Counted from the stretch's first letter, positions 36,379-46,685 are shown. The stretch: DNA of 64,000 nt from Mycobacterium sp. IS-1590 (GCF_001500025.1 NZ_LQIW01000001.1:248001-312000); one strand, 5' to 3'. Notes: generated from the sequence alone by a model not told the origin. A program made the numbers and translations.

Positions 36379-37800
36379 ATGCGGCACTACTACACCGCGG
36401 AGAAGATTCGCGAAGCTGAAGCGCCGCTATTGGCGTCCCTGCCCGACGGTGTCCTGATGCGCCGCGCCGCCAACGGCCTTGCCGTCGCGATCGCGCGGGA
36501 ACTGGTGCTGCGCACCGGCGGAATCTCCGGGCGACACATCTGCGCCGTGGTCGGTTCCGGTGACAACGGCGGCGATGCGTTGTGGGCCGCGACGTTCCTG
36601 CGCCGGCGTGGCGCCGGGGCCGCCGCCATATTGCTGAACCCGGACCGCACCCACCCCAAGGCGCTCGCCGCGTTCACCGCTGCCGGTGGGCGCATCGTCG
36701 GATCGGTTCCGGCGGGCACCGACCTCGTGATCGACGGCGTGGTGGGGATCTCCGGGTCCGGGCCGCTGCGGCCCAACGCCGCCGAGGTGTTCGCCGCGGT
36801 CGACGAAGCAGGTGTTCCGGTGGTGGCCGTCGACATCCCGAGCGGCATCGATGTGCAGACCGGGGTCGCCGACGGACCCCATGTGCGCGCAGCCGTGACC
36901 GTGACGTTCGGCGGCTTCAAACCCGTTCACGCACTGGGTGAATGTGGTCGTGTCGACCTGATCGACATCGGTCTGCAGTTGTCGCCCTCGGAGATGGTTT
37001 CGTTCGATGCCGCCGATGTGGCCGCCCGCTGGCCGATACCAGGACCGACCGACGACAAGTACACCCAGGGGGTCACCGGGATCCTCGCCGGTTCCGCCAC
37101 CTACCCCGGCGCCGCGGTGCTGTGCACCGGTGCGGCGGTCGCCGCGACGTCGGGCATGGTCCGCTACGCCGGAACCGCCGGGCAGCAGGTCCTCACGCAG
37201 TGGCCGGAGGTGATCGCCGCGCCGAGTGCCAGCGCATCGGGTCGGGTGCAGACCTGGGCCGTGGGACCCGGCCTCGGTACCGACGACACTGGCGCGGCCG
37301 CCCTGTGGTTCGCATTGGACAGCGGCCTGCCGGTGGTGGTCGACGCCGACGGGTTGACGATCCTGGCCGCCCACCCCGATCTCGTCGACGGTCGCCAGGC
37401 GCCGACGGTGTTGACTCCGCACGCGGGCGAGTTCGCTCGCCTGGCCGGTTCGCCGCCCGGCGACGATCGCGTCGGCGCCACCCGCAGGCTCGCCGACCGG
37501 CTGGGCGTCACCGTGCTGCTGAAGGGCAACGTCACGGTCATCGCCGAACCGGGCGGCCGGGTCTACCTCAGCCCCGCCGGCCAATCCTGGGCCGCCACAG
37601 CGGGTTCCGGCGATGTGTTGACCGGCGTCATCGGCGCGCTGCTTGCCGCGGGCCTGCCCGCCGGCGAGGCGGCCGCCGCGGCCGCGTTCGTCCACGCCCG
37701 CGCCGCGAACCTGGCCGCCTCCGATCCGGGGCCCTATCCCGCCCCGACTTCGGCGTCGCACATCCTCGCCCACATTCGAACCGCCCTAGCCAGCCTGTAA
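36379..37800 (+). CDS. nnr: bifunctional NAD(P)H-hydrate epimerase / ADP-dependent dehydratase
   Basis: A 473-residue metabolite-repair fusion that restores hydrated NAD(P)H. Residues about 1-215 are the YjeF_N epimerase (VGSGDNGGDALWAATFL; DGVVGISGSGPLR; VAVDIPSGID). Residues about 225-473 are the ribokinase-like dehydratase (KYTQGVTGILAGSATYPGAA; GPGLGTDD; TPHAGEFARL; LKGNVTVI; ATAGSGDVLTGVIGALLAAG). It sits between glmS and gadB as in M. tuberculosis (Rv3433c). The gadB ATG follows its stop by 14 nt. Confidence 0.97.
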   Translation: MRHYYTAEKIREAEAPLLASLPDGVLMRRAANGLAVAIARELVLRTGGISGRHICAVVGSGDNGGDALWAATFLRRRGAGAAAILLNPDRTHPKALAAFTAAGGRIVGSVPAGTDLVIDGVVGISGSGPLRPNAAEVFAAVDEAGVPVVAVDIPSGIDVQTGVADGPHVRAAVTVTFGGFKPVHALGECGRVDLIDIGLQLSPSEMVSFDAADVAARWPIPGPTDDKYTQGVTGILAGSATYPGAAVLCTGAAVAATSGMVRYAGTAGQQVLTQWPEVIAAPSASASGRVQTWAVGPGLGTDDTGAAALWFALDSGLPVVVDADGLTILAAHPDLVDGRQAPTVLTPHAGEFARLAGSPPGDDRVGATRRLADRLGVTVLLKGNVTVIAEPGGRVYLSPAGQSWAATAGSGDVLTGVIGALLAAGLPAGEAAAAAAFVHARAANLAASDPGPYPAPTSASHILAHIRTALASL

Positions 37801-37814
37801 CGAGAGGAAATCTC

Positions 37815-39197
37815 ATGCCCCCCACGCGCAGTCACGCACCGCAGATCGCCCCCGCCTACACCGGACGACTGGCGATGGCGCCGGTGCCGTCGCTGCGGCT
37901 GCCCGACGACGCGATGGATCCCGACGCCGCGTACCGGTTCATCCACGACGAGCTGATGCTCGACGGCAGTTCGCGACTGAACCTGGCCACGTTCGTCACG
38001 ACCTGGATGGATCCGCAGGCCGAACGGCTGATGGCCGAGACGTTCGACAAGAACATGATCGACAAGGACGAGTACCCGGCGACCGCCGCGATCGAGCAGC
38101 GGTGCGTGTGCATGGTGGCCGATCTGTTCCACGCCGAAGGGCTGCGCGACGACGACCCGTCGAGCGCGATCGGTGTCTCGACCATCGGTTCCAGCGAGGC
38201 GGTGATGCTGGCCGGGCTCGCGATGAAGTGGCGGTGGCGCGAACGCGTCGGTGACAAGTGGAAAGGCCGGACACCGAACCTGGTGATGGGGGCCAATGTT
38301 CAGGTGGTCTGGGAGAAGTTCTGCCGCTACTTCGACGTCGAGGCGCGATACCTGCCGATGGCCGAGGACCGCTACGTCATCACAGCCGAGCAGGTGCTCG
38401 AGCACATCGACGAGGACACGATCGGTGTGGTGGCGATCCTGGGCACCACCTACACCGGGGAACTGGAACCCATCGGTGAGATCTGCGCTGCGCTCGACCA
38501 ACTCGCGGCCGACGGTGGCCTGGACGTCCCGGTCCATGTCGATGCCGCCAGCGGGGGCTTCGTGGTGCCGTTCCTGCACCCGGACCTGGAATGGGACTTC
38601 CGGCTCCCGCGCGTGGTGTCCATCAACGTCAGCGGCCACAAGTACGGCCTGACCTATCCCGGAATCGGCTTCGTGGTGTGGCGCAGCGCCGAGTACCTGC
38701 CCGAGGGCCTGGTCTTTCACGTGAACTATCTCGGCGGCGACATGCCGACGTTCACCTTGAACTTCTCCCGACCCGGCAATCAGGTGGTGGGCCAGTACTA
38801 CAACTTCCTGAGGCTTGGACGTGAAGGCTATTCGCAAGTGATGCATTCTCTTTCGCAGACCGCGCGGTGGCTGGGCGATCAACTGCGCGAAAGTGAGCAC
38901 TTCGAGGTCGTCGCCGACGGGTCGGCGATCCCCGTGGTGAGTTTCAAGCTCACCGGCGACTTCGGTTACACGGAGTTCGACATTTCGCAGGGTCTGCGCG
39001 CGTTCGGCTGGCAGGTGCCCGCCTACACGATGCCCGAGGGCGCCACCGACGTCACGATGTTGCGCATCGTGGTGCGGGAGGGGTTCTCCGCGGACCTGGC
39101 CCGAGCGCTGCACGACGACATGGTCACCGTGCTCTCCCACCTCGACGAGCTCAAGCCGCGCGGCCACTTCAACCAGTTGCAGCCGTTCGCGCACTGA
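37815..39197 (+). CDS. gadB: glutamate decarboxylase
   Basis: A 460-residue PLP enzyme converting glutamate to GABA with proton consumption, hence linked to acid tolerance. The PLP lysine is in NVSGHKYGLTYPG. Other landmarks are SRLNLATFVTTWMDP, IGVSTIGSSEAVMLAGLAMKWRW, HVDAASGGFVVPF and LNFSRPGNQVVGQYYNFLRLG. The AGAGGAAA site fixes the ATG. It is probably co-transcribed with nnr. No glutamate/GABA antiporter gene is adjacent. Confidence 0.96.
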   Translation: MPPTRSHAPQIAPAYTGRLAMAPVPSLRLPDDAMDPDAAYRFIHDELMLDGSSRLNLATFVTTWMDPQAERLMAETFDKNMIDKDEYPATAAIEQRCVCMVADLFHAEGLRDDDPSSAIGVSTIGSSEAVMLAGLAMKWRWRERVGDKWKGRTPNLVMGANVQVVWEKFCRYFDVEARYLPMAEDRYVITAEQVLEHIDEDTIGVVAILGTTYTGELEPIGEICAALDQLAADGGLDVPVHVDAASGGFVVPFLHPDLEWDFRLPRVVSINVSGHKYGLTYPGIGFVVWRSAEYLPEGLVFHVNYLGGDMPTFTLNFSRPGNQVVGQYYNFLRLGREGYSQVMHSLSQTARWLGDQLRESEHFEVVADGSAIPVVSFKLTGDFGYTEFDISQGLRAFGWQVPAYTMPEGATDVTMLRIVVREGFSADLARALHDDMVTVLSHLDELKPRGHFNQLQPFAH

Positions 39198-39201
39198 GCG
39201 C

Positions 39202-40236
39202 TCAGGTCCCCGACAACCGCCACGCGGTCACCGCGACGCTGGCCCGCAGCAGCCCGCCGGGTTCGGTGAGGTTGAATCCCATTGCCTTGCTGAGGTTCTC
39301 GAGGCGACGGGCCACGCTGCTGTGGTGCAGGTGCAAGAGGTCGGCGGCCCGACGCAGGGACGCCGTGGCGCAGTAGGCCTCCAAAGTTTCGAGATCGTCG
39401 GCACTGCCTGCCAACCGGCTCACCGCGGCGACATCCGGGTTCACGGCAACCGCTTCGCCGGACACCTCCGCGAGCAGCGACAGTGCGCCCAGCTCGTCGT
39501 AGCGCACGATCGGCCGTCTGGTGGTCGTGAAGCGCAGGGCCGTGCGCGCCTGGTACCAGCATCGGTCGGGCGCTTGTGCCGCGCCGATGCCGGCGCGGAC
39601 CTCGGGCGGGAAAGCCGAGTCGTTCACCGTGCCCGCCAGGAGGACTCCGACATCGGCCAGGCGCGCCGCCCTGACTGGACGGCCCGGGCAGACGGCCCGG
39701 CCGATCCGGTCCAGCGCGAGCGATGAACGCACCGCTACGACACACACCGGATCGCCCGCTGGGAAGCCGAGCAGGCGCAGGGCACGGCTTCGGGCAGCGT
39801 CGTCGGAGTCACAACCGATCACGAGTTCGACGAGCGCCGGATCGGCCATCGTTGTCTGGGCGGGCCCATAGCGTTCGACCACCGCGGCCACCGCGATCGC
39901 CAGCCGGTCCAACACCATCTCGTCGAGCGGCCCGATCGGTCCACCGCGTTCCAGCCATACCGTGCCGATCTCCTCGTCGTCGAGGACGACGGCGGCGGCC
40001 GACGAGGCAGCCCCCGACGGTTCGGGGGCTGCCCGGCCGTCCGGTGACATCCGGATCGCCTGCCCGGTGGCGTGTAACCGGATTGCGGTCGTGCACTCGG
40101 CCAGACCCGCCGCGGCGCGTCCCAGCGCGGGCAGATCCACTCGTCTGCGCATCAGCGTGTCGAAGAACTGGACCACACGCAGCGCGCCCTCGGCGTCCGA
40201 ATCCAGCCGCGACAGCCGCGCAACCAACGCCTCCAT
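39202..40236 (-). CDS. PucR/CdaR-type helix-turn-helix regulator
   Basis: A 344-residue regulator. The N-terminal part is a GAF-like/unknown sensory region (residues 1-150), and the C-terminal 60 residues carry the PucR helix-turn-helix (LETLEAYCATASLRRAADLLHLHHSSVARRLENL). The ATG at 40236 follows the start of protein similarity; open frame upstream belongs to the antisense of the esterase gene. It is divergent from an HSL-type esterase and cupin, which are plausible targets, and converges on gadB with 4 nt between stops. Confidence 0.88.
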   Translation of the reverse strand: MEALVARLSRLDSDAEGALRVVQFFDTLMRRRVDLPALGRAAAGLAECTTAIRLHATGQAIRMSPDGRAAPEPSGAASSAAAVVLDDEEIGTVWLERGGPIGPLDEMVLDRLAIAVAAVVERYGPAQTTMADPALVELVIGCDSDDAARSRALRLLGFPAGDPVCVVAVRSSLALDRIGRAVCPGRPVRAARLADVGVLLAGTVNDSAFPPEVRAGIGAAQAPDRCWYQARTALRFTTTRRPIVRYDELGALSLLAEVSGEAVAVNPDVAAVSRLAGSADDLETLEAYCATASLRRAADLLHLHHSSVARRLENLSKAMGFNLTEPGGLLRASVAVTAWRLSGT

Positions 40237-40296
40237 GTGTCGCAGGATAGGAGCCGATCGTCGGCGGGTTTCGTGGTTTTGCCCGACGAATGTCGG

Positions 40297-41247
40297 ATGA
40301 CTGGCACGGGGGTGACCGCCAGCATTGTGGACATGGATCCCGAACTCGAAGCGTTCCTCGCGCTGTTCCCGAAGGCTGACTTCGCCAATCCGGCCGAAGA
40401 GCGGAAGAACTTCGCCGCGCTGGCCGCGGCGATACCGGTACCTAATGTCGACGGCTTGCACGTCGAGGACATGACGGTGCCCGCCACACCCGACGTACCG
40501 GTTCGCGTCTACCGTCCTCAGGGCGCCCGCGCCGCGATCGTATGGCTGCACGGCGGCGGCTTCGTGATGGGGGATCGGGACACCGAGCATCCCTGGGCGA
40601 TGCGCATCGCCGAGGGTGCCGGCGTCACCGTCGTGTCCGTCGGATACCGGCTGGCCCCCGAGAACCCGTTCCCTGCCGCGCTCGACGACGCGTACGCGGT
40701 GCTGAAGTGGACTGCCGCACACGCCGACGAACTGGGCGTCGACCCTGACCGGATCGCGATCGGTGGTCACAGTGCCGGTGCCGGTATCTCGGCGGCGCTC
40801 GCGCTGCGCGTCCGCGACGAAGGCGGGCCCGCCCCGTGCTTCCAGTTGCTCAACCAACCCGAGCTCGACGATCGCCAGGACACTCCGTCGGCGCGTGCGT
40901 TCACCGACACCCCCTGGATGAACCGCGCCAAGGTGACGGCGTCCTGGCGGCACTACCTCGGCGGCGCCCCCGCCACCCCCTACGCGGCGCCGGCCCGCGC
41001 GAGTGACCTGTCCGGCCTGCCGCCGGCGTACGTGGCCACCGCGGAGTTCTGCCCGAACCGTGACGAAGGGCTCGCCTACGCGATGCGGCTGCTGGCGGCC
41101 GGGGTGCCCGTGGAACTTCATCAATGGGCGGGCACCTTCCACGGTTCGCAGGCCATCCTGTCCGCCGAGGTGTCCCAGCGGCAGCTCACCGAGCTCGCCG
41201 ACGTGTTGCGCCGCGCCGTGTCGGCCTACCGGGAGGTGCCCGCGTGA
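40297..41247 (+). CDS. HSL-family alpha/beta hydrolase (esterase/lipase)
   Basis: A hormone-sensitive-lipase family esterase of about 316 residues. The oxyanion-hole motif HGGGFVMGDRD lies near residue 84, the nucleophile is in GGHSAGAGISAAL (near 157), and HQWAGTFHGSQ supplies the likely catalytic His near 290. No signal peptide is seen. The start is uncertain among 40297, 40312 and 40333; 40297 leaves 60 nt for a divergent promoter with the PucR gene. Its stop overlaps the downstream cupin start (GTGA), so both are co-translated. Confidence 0.9.
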   Translation: MTGTGVTASIVDMDPELEAFLALFPKADFANPAEERKNFAALAAAIPVPNVDGLHVEDMTVPATPDVPVRVYRPQGARAAIVWLHGGGFVMGDRDTEHPWAMRIAEGAGVTVVSVGYRLAPENPFPAALDDAYAVLKWTAAHADELGVDPDRIAIGGHSAGAGISAALALRVRDEGGPAPCFQLLNQPELDDRQDTPSARAFTDTPWMNRAKVTASWRHYLGGAPATPYAAPARASDLSGLPPAYVATAEFCPNRDEGLAYAMRLLAAGVPVELHQWAGTFHGSQAILSAEVSQRQLTELADVLRRAVSAYREVPA

Positions 41248-41621
41248 GAACGCACCCGATCGACATGTACACCTCAGCGGTCCGCCTGCTGCCCGACGGG
41301 CAGGTACACGACACGCCGCGCACGTTCGAAGCGGATCGACCCGGATGGTTTGTGATGGCCGAGCACGCCGCAACCGACGCCGACGTGCACGCCGATCACT
41401 GGGAGGTGCACCCCGAGGCTGAGGAGCTCGTCTTCTGCCTTCGCGGCGCCTTCCGCATCATCATCCGTGCGCGGGACCGCGAGGCCGAGGACGAGGTCGC
41501 GGTTCGCGCGGGTTCGGCGGTGATTGTGCCCCGAGGCCATTGGCACCGCATCGAGCTGGACGAGCCCAGCGACCTGATGGCCTTCACGGTCCTCGACGGC
41601 ACCCGCCTGGCGCAGGCGTAG
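41244..41621 (+). CDS. cupin-domain protein
   Basis: A 125-residue single-domain cupin. Motif 1 is [20 protein letters not shown] (His, His, Glu metal-ligand pattern) and motif 2 is [13 protein letters not shown]. It may be a small metal-dependent enzyme or sensor. The GTG start at 41244 overlaps the esterase stop by 4 nt. The esterase-cupin-PucR cluster looks like one small catabolic or detoxification unit; the substrate is unknown. Confidence 0.85.
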   Translation: MRTHPIDMYTSAVRLLPDGQVHDTPRTFEADRPGWFVMAEHAATDADVHADHWEVHPEAEELVFCLRGAFRIIIRARDREAEDEVAVRAGSAVIVPRGHWHRIELDEPSDLMAFTVLDGTRLAQA

Positions 41622-41674
41622 CGCGTCGGGCCCCTGGCCGCCCGTCTGGGACAATCGGCCGTGGTGAAACGACG

Positions 41675-42841
41675 ATGCACACGACCGAGCTGACGACGCC
41701 GACCGCGATCGCGGCCCCCCAAACCGTGGTCGACCTCGACGCGATCGCCCACAACGTGCGGCTGCTGCGCGACCTCGCGGGCACCGCGCAGGTGATGGTC
41801 GTCGTCAAGGCCGACGGCTACGGGCACGGCGCCGCGCAGGTCAGCCGCGTCGCGCTGGCCGCGGGCGCCACCGAACTCGGCGTTGCGACCGTCGGCGAGG
41901 CGTTGGCGCTGCGCCACGACGGCATCACCGCTCCGGTGCTGGCGTGGCTGCATCCGCCCGGTACCGATTTCGCCCCCGCCGTGGCCGCCGACGTACAGAT
42001 CGCGGTGTCGTCGGTGCGCCAACTCGATGACCTGCTCGACGCCGTCGCGCGCACCGGGCGCAGCGCTTCGGTCACAATCAAGGCCGACACCGGGCTCAGC
42101 CGCAACGGCGTCGGCGCGGCGGAGTTCCCGGCCATGATCGCCGCGCTCAAGCGGGCGCATGCCGACGAAGCGGTCAGCTTGCGGGGGCTGATGTCGCATC
42201 TGGTGCACGGCGACCAACCCGACGATCCGCTCAACGACGTACAGGCGCAGCGGCTCACCGAGATGCGGAGCTACGCCGCCGATCAGGGCGTGCGGTTCGA
42301 GATCATGCACCTTTGCAACAGCCCCGCCGCCATGACCCGGCCCGATCTGGCCTTCGACCTGGTGCGCGCCGGTATCGCGGTGTACGGCCAGACCCCGATA
42401 CCCGAACGCGGGAACATGGGACTGCGTCCGGCGATGACACTGAAATGCCCTGTGGCGCTGGTTCGGTCGATACGGGCGGGCGACGGCGTGTCGTACGGGC
42501 ACACCTGGGTCGCCGAGCGTGACACCACGGTGGCGTTGTTGCCGGTCGGTTACGCCGACGGGGTGTTCCGCCCGCTGAGCAACCGCATCGACGTCATGAT
42601 CAACGGCCGGCGGTGCCGCAATGTCGGCCGGATCTGCATGGACCAGTTCGTCGTGGACCTCGGGCCGGGGGGCGGGGCGGTAGAAGGGGACGATGCGATC
42701 CTGTTCGGGCCGGGCACCCACGGTGAGCCGACGGCCCAGGAGTGGGCCGACCTGCTCGGCACCATCAACTACGAGGTCGTGACCAGTCCGCGTGGCCGCT
42801 TCGTACGGACCTATACCGGATCGATGGACAAGACACATTGA
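41675..42841 (+). CDS. alr: alanine racemase
   Basis: A 388-residue PLP enzyme supplying D-alanine for peptidoglycan and the target of cycloserine. The PLP lysine is in [15 protein letters not shown] (near residue 44) and the catalytic tyrosine in [14 protein letters not shown]. Conserved [10 protein letters not shown] and [10 protein letters not shown] segments are present. It starts at ATG 41675. Its stop TGA overlaps the next ATG (TGATG), beginning a chain of overlapping genes through tsaD, the same order as Rv3423c to Rv3419c without the toxin-antitoxin genes reported near alr in some species. Confidence 0.97.
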   Translation: MHTTELTTPTAIAAPQTVVDLDAIAHNVRLLRDLAGTAQVMVVVKADGYGHGAAQVSRVALAAGATELGVATVGEALALRHDGITAPVLAWLHPPGTDFAPAVAADVQIAVSSVRQLDDLLDAVARTGRSASVTIKADTGLSRNGVGAAEFPAMIAALKRAHADEAVSLRGLMSHLVHGDQPDDPLNDVQAQRLTEMRSYAADQGVRFEIMHLCNSPAAMTRPDLAFDLVRAGIAVYGQTPIPERGNMGLRPAMTLKCPVALVRSIRAGDGVSYGHTWVAERDTTVALLPVGYADGVFRPLSNRIDVMINGRRCRNVGRICMDQFVVDLGPGGGAVEGDDAILFGPGTHGEPTAQEWADLLGTINYEVVTSPRGRFVRTYTGSMDKTH

Positions 42842-43959
42842 TGGACGACAAAATTCCTGCCCCACGCCGCCGCAACGCGAACGGACGCTGGCTCGCGGGC
42901 GCTGCGGGTCTGACCGCGGTCGGCAGCGCGGCCGGAATGTCGGCCGCGCGCTCGCTGCGGCGTCGGCTCGACACCGTGGACCACTACAAGGACGAGGACT
43001 TCGAACTCCTCGACGCCGACCGCAGTTCGGTCGTCACCACGCCCGACGGTGTGTCGCTGGCGGTCCGCGAGGTCGGCCCGCAGGACGCGCCGCTGACCGT
43101 GGTGTTCGCGCACGGATTCTGTCTGCGCATGGGCGCCTTCTACTTTCAGCGTGTCAGGCTGACCGAGCAGTGGGGACCACAGGTCCGCATGGTGTTCTAC
43201 GACCAGCGCGGACACGGGCAGTCAGACGAGGCGCCGCCGGAGACCTATTCGGTCACCCAACTCGGACAGGATCTGGAGGCGGTGCTGGCGGTGGTGGCCC
43301 CGCGCGGCCCCGTGGTGCTGGTCGGGCACTCGATGGGCGGAATGACCGTGCTGTCGCACGCGCGACAGTTCCCGCAGCACTATCCGAAGCGGATCGTCGG
43401 TGCGGCGATCATCTCCTCTGCGGCCGAAGGGGTTTCGCGATCGCCGCTGGGCGAGATCTTGAAGAACCCCGCACTGGAGGCAGTCCGGTTCGCGGTGCGG
43501 TACGCACCCAAGATGGTGCACCGCACCCGCGGGGCGGCGAAGTCGGTGATCGCGCCGATCCTGCGGGCGGGATCCTACGGCGACGAGAAGATCAGCCCGA
43601 GCGTCGTGGCGTTCTCGGAGCGGATGATGCACGGCACACCGATCGCGACACTCGTCGAGTTCCTGCACGCGCTCGAGGTGCACAACGAGATCGACGGCCT
43701 GACCACGCTGGCCAAGGTGCCGACCCTGATCGCGTGCGGCGATCGCGATCTGCTGACCCCGATGGAGTATTCGCAAGCCATGGCGGCGGTGCTGCCGAAG
43801 GCGCAACTGGTGATCGTCGGCGGCGCAGGACATCTCGTCCAGCTCGAACAACCCGAGGCGATCAACGAGGCGCTGGTGCGGCTCGTCGAACGCGCGACAC
43901 CGTCCAAGCTCGTCGCGCTGACGAGGCGGGTGCGCGAGAAGGTCCGCAACAATGGGTGA
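42841..43959 (+). CDS. alpha/beta hydrolase with N-terminal hydrophobic segment
   Basis: A 372-residue serine hydrolase. Residues about 18-35 are weakly hydrophobic (WLAGAAGLTAVGSAAGMSAA), possibly a membrane anchor. The core includes VVFAHGFCLRMGAF, FYDQRGHGQSD, the nucleophile VGHSMGGMTVL, the acid in CGDRDLLTP and the His in GGAGHLVQLE. It is coupled to alr upstream (TGATG) and overlaps tsaE downstream by 8 nt. The substrate is unknown. Confidence 0.9.
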   Translation: MDDKIPAPRRRNANGRWLAGAAGLTAVGSAAGMSAARSLRRRLDTVDHYKDEDFELLDADRSSVVTTPDGVSLAVREVGPQDAPLTVVFAHGFCLRMGAFYFQRVRLTEQWGPQVRMVFYDQRGHGQSDEAPPETYSVTQLGQDLEAVLAVVAPRGPVVLVGHSMGGMTVLSHARQFPQHYPKRIVGAAIISSAAEGVSRSPLGEILKNPALEAVRFAVRYAPKMVHRTRGAAKSVIAPILRAGSYGDEKISPSVVAFSERMMHGTPIATLVEFLHALEVHNEIDGLTTLAKVPTLIACGDRDLLTPMEYSQAMAAVLPKAQLVIVGGAGHLVQLEQPEAINEALVRLVERATPSKLVALTRRVREKVRNNG

Positions 43960-44419
43960 CCGCAGCTCGGGCACGGCCGAACTGCCGACCGCAGACGACA
44001 CCGTCGCGCTCGGCGCCGAACTCGGTAGGCAACTGCACGCGGGCGACGTCGTCGTCCTGTCCGGCCCGCTTGGCGCGGGAAAGACCGTGCTCGCCAAGGG
44101 CATTGCGCAAGCGATGGACGTCGAGGGCCCGGTGATCTCGCCGACCTTCGTGCTGGCGCGCGTCCACCGGGCCCGCCGAACGGGTGCGCCCGCGATGATC
44201 CACGTCGACATGTATCGCCTACTCGACCACCCGTCGGTCGACCTGCTGGCCGAACTCGACTCGCTGGATCTGGACACCGATCTCGACGACGCCGTCGTGG
44301 TCGTCGAATGGGGTGAGGGGCTGGCCGAACGGCTCTCCGACAGCCACCTCGACGTGCGGCTCGAGCGTGCCCGCGACACGGAGGTCCGCAACGCGGTGTG
44401 GGAGTGGAGCAAGGCGTGA
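43952..44419 (+). CDS. tsaE: tRNA threonylcarbamoyladenosine biosynthesis ATPase TsaE
   Basis: A 155-residue ATPase that recycles the TsaB-TsaD complex during t6A37 synthesis. The P-loop GPLGAGKTVLAKG is near residue 38; the Walker B-like strand is VVVVEWGEGL. Overlaps of 8 nt with the preceding gene and 4 nt (GTGA) with tsaB show coupling. Confidence 0.95.
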   Translation: MGDRSSGTAELPTADDTVALGAELGRQLHAGDVVVLSGPLGAGKTVLAKGIAQAMDVEGPVISPTFVLARVHRARRTGAPAMIHVDMYRLLDHPSVDLLAELDSLDLDTDLDDAVVVVEWGEGLAERLSDSHLDVRLERARDTEVRNAVWEWSKA

Positions 44420-45033
44420 ACATACTGGCCATCGACACCGCGACCCCGGCGGTGACGGCGGGCGTGGTTCGCCTCCACGAAATGGAGGTGCTCGCCGAGC
44501 GGGTGACGGTCGACGCACGCGCACACGCCGAGCAGCTCACCCCGAACGCGGTGCAGGCGCTGGCCGACGCGGGGCTCCGTGTCGATGAACTGGCCGCGGT
44601 GGTCGTCGGGTGCGGCCCGGGACCGTTCACCGGCCTGCGCGTCGGGATGGCCACCGCCGCGGCCTACGGGCACGCGCTGAACATTCCGGTCCACGGCGTC
44701 TGCAGCCTCGACGCCATCGGGGTGGACACCGTCGGCGACGTGCTCGTGGTGACCGATGCGCGCCGTCGCGAGGTCTACTGGGCGCGCTACCGCGACGGGG
44801 TGCGCACCGACGGACCCGGCGTCTGCACAGCCGCGGACGTGCCCGCAGGCGCCACCGCGGTCGCCGGCTCGCCCGAACACGCGGCGCTGTTCGATCTGCC
44901 CCGCCAGGAGCCCGTCTATCCGACCGTCTCGGGGCTGGTGCGTGCCGTGGCCGATTGGGACGCCGAGCCGGCCCCGCTCGTCCCGCTGTACCTGCGCCGG
45001 CCCGACGCCAAACCCTCGGTGCCCAGGCGATGA
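44416..45033 (+). CDS. tsaB: tRNA threonylcarbamoyladenosine biosynthesis protein TsaB
   Basis: A 205-residue ASKHA-fold scaffold that dimerises with TsaD. It opens [18 protein letters not shown] and contains [19 protein letters not shown]. The GTG start overlaps the tsaE stop as GTGA; its own stop overlaps the rimI ATG as ATGA. It lacks the metal site of TsaD, as expected. Confidence 0.95.
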   Translation: MNILAIDTATPAVTAGVVRLHEMEVLAERVTVDARAHAEQLTPNAVQALADAGLRVDELAAVVVGCGPGPFTGLRVGMATAAAYGHALNIPVHGVCSLDAIGVDTVGDVLVVTDARRREVYWARYRDGVRTDGPGVCTAADVPAGATAVAGSPEHAALFDLPRQEPVYPTVSGLVRAVADWDAEPAPLVPLYLRRPDAKPSVPRR

Positions 45034-45482
45034 GCATCCAGTACGGGCCGCTGAAGCCGTCCGACGCGGCCCGATGCGCCGAATTGGAGGCCCAACTGTT
45101 CGACGGCGACGATCCGTGGCCCGAGCGGGCCTTCCTCGCCGAACTCGCCGCCAAGCACATCCGCTATGTCGCCGCACGCGATCAGGACAAGCTCGTCGGC
45201 TACGCCGGCATCGCTCGCCTGGGCCGAAAGAAGCCGTACGAGTACGAGATTCACACCATCGGCGTCGACCCCGCCTATCAGGGCAAGGGGATCGGCAAGC
45301 GCATGCTGGCCGAGCTGCTGGGCCACGCCGCGGGCGGTTGTGTCTTCCTCGAGGTTCGCACCGACAACGAAGCGGCGATCAAGATGTACGAAAGCTTCGG
45401 CTTCACCAATGTGGGGCTGCGCAAACGGTATTACCGGGCCAGCGGCGCCGATGCCTATACGATGCGGCGAGATCCGACATGA
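45030..45482 (+). CDS. rimI: ribosomal-protein-S18-type N-acetyltransferase RimI
   Basis: A 150-residue GNAT acetyltransferase. The acetyl-CoA loop is [15 protein letters not shown], and the C-terminal signature [18 protein letters not shown] is typical of RimI. It is nested between tsaB and tsaD with 4-nt overlaps both sides, as in many actinobacteria. RimI classically acetylates the N-terminus of S18; mycobacterial RimI is broader in vitro, as I recall. Confidence 0.95.
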   Translation: MSIQYGPLKPSDAARCAELEAQLFDGDDPWPERAFLAELAAKHIRYVAARDQDKLVGYAGIARLGRKKPYEYEIHTIGVDPAYQGKGIGKRMLAELLGHAAGGCVFLEVRTDNEAAIKMYESFGFTNVGLRKRYYRASGADAYTMRRDPT

Positions 45483-46504
45483 CGATCATCCTGGCCATCG
45501 AGAGCTCCTGCGACGAAACCGGCGTCGGCATCGCCGAATTGGGTGCCGACGGATCGGTGCGCCTCCTCGCCGACGAGGTGGCTTCCAGCGTCGACGAACA
45601 CGCCCGTTTTGGCGGGGTGGTCCCAGAGATCGCCTCCCGGGCGCACCTGGAGGCGTTGGGCCCGACGATGCGCCGCGCGCTGCAGGCCGCCGGGGTGGCC
45701 AGACCCGACGTCGTCGCCGCGACGATCGGGCCGGGGCTGGCAGGTGCGCTGCTGGTGGGAGTGGCTGCGGCCAAGGCTTATTCGGCGGCGTGGCAGGTGC
45801 CGTTCTACGCCGTCAACCACCTGGGTGGGCACCTGGCCGCCGACGTCTACGACCACGGTCCGCTGCCGGAGAGCATCGGCCTGCTGGTCTCGGGTGGGCA
45901 CACCAACCTGCTGCACGTGCGATCGCTCGGCGAGCCGATCGTCGAACTCGGCAGCACCGTCGACGACGCCGCGGGAGAGGCCTACGACAAGGTGGCGCGC
46001 CTGCTGGGCCTGGGCTATCCCGGCGGCAGGGTGCTCGACGAGCTGGCCCGCGAGGGCGACCGGGACGCGATCGTTTTCCCGAGGGGCATGACCGGCCCAC
46101 GCGACGATCCGTACGCGTTCAGCTTCTCCGGACTCAAAACCGCGGTCGCCCGGTACGTCGAAAGCCACCCGGAGGCGGCGACGGCCGATGTGGCGGCCGG
46201 ATTCCAGGAAGCCGTCGCCGACGTGCTGACCCTCAAGGCGGTGCGGGCGGCCAAGGCGCTCGACGTCTCGACGCTGCTGATCGCCGGCGGCGTGGCGGCG
46301 AACTCGCGGTTGCGTGAGCTGGCCGAGGAGCGGTGCGCCGCCAACGGGCTGACGCTGCGGGTTCCGCGACCACGCCTGTGCACCGACAACGGCGCGATGA
46401 TCGCGTCGTTCGCAGCGCATCTGATCGCGGCCGGGGCGGCACCGTCGCGGCTGGATGCCGTCAGCGATCCGGGCCTGCCCGTCGTGCAGGCACAAGTGGC
46501 CTGA
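45479..46504 (+). CDS. tsaD: tRNA N6-adenosine threonylcarbamoyltransferase TsaD
   Basis: A 341-residue Kae1/Gcp enzyme that transfers the threonylcarbamoyl group to A37 of tRNAs reading ANN codons. The metal ligands lie in NHLGGHLAA and DNGAMIA; the signature [14 protein letters not shown] and the nucleotide region VSGGHTNLL are intact. It is translationally coupled to rimI and is the last gene before the CIRCE-controlled groES promoter. Confidence 0.97.
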   Translation: MTIILAIESSCDETGVGIAELGADGSVRLLADEVASSVDEHARFGGVVPEIASRAHLEALGPTMRRALQAAGVARPDVVAATIGPGLAGALLVGVAAAKAYSAAWQVPFYAVNHLGGHLAADVYDHGPLPESIGLLVSGGHTNLLHVRSLGEPIVELGSTVDDAAGEAYDKVARLLGLGYPGGRVLDELAREGDRDAIVFPRGMTGPRDDPYAFSFSGLKTAVARYVESHPEAATADVAAGFQEAVADVLTLKAVRAAKALDVSTLLIAGGVAANSRLRELAEERCAANGLTLRVPRPRLCTDNGAMIASFAAHLIAAGAAPSRLDAVSDPGLPVVQAQVA

Positions 46505-46522
46505 TCTTGTCGATACCCGGCC

Positions 46523-46556
46523 TTGAGTGCTAGCACTCTCGTGTATAGAGTGCTAG
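46523..46556 (+). promoter_or_regulatory. groESL1 promoter with CIRCE (HrcA) operator
   Basis: CTAGCACTC (46530-46538), a 9-nt spacer and GAGTGCTAG (46548-46556) form a perfect 9-9-9 CIRCE inverted repeat, the HrcA operator. TTGAGT (46523-46528) and TAGAGT (46546-46551, TANNNT) spaced 17 nt give a promoter fully covered by the operator. groES begins 130 nt downstream. Confidence 0.93.
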
Positions 46557-46685
46557 GTGGCACGCGGCCAACCCCTGCGCCGGCACCCGCGACGACGGTG
46601 CGTGGGCACGGATGCATGCCGAACACCTGGTAATTGAGAGATCCGGGTACCCGGATCGACACCCGAACTAGTGGAGGGCTCCATC

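Noticed and set aside
39202..41373. 723-codon frame including the PucR regulator
   Set aside because: Only the part up to 40236 has regulator similarity; the rest is antisense to the esterase gene.
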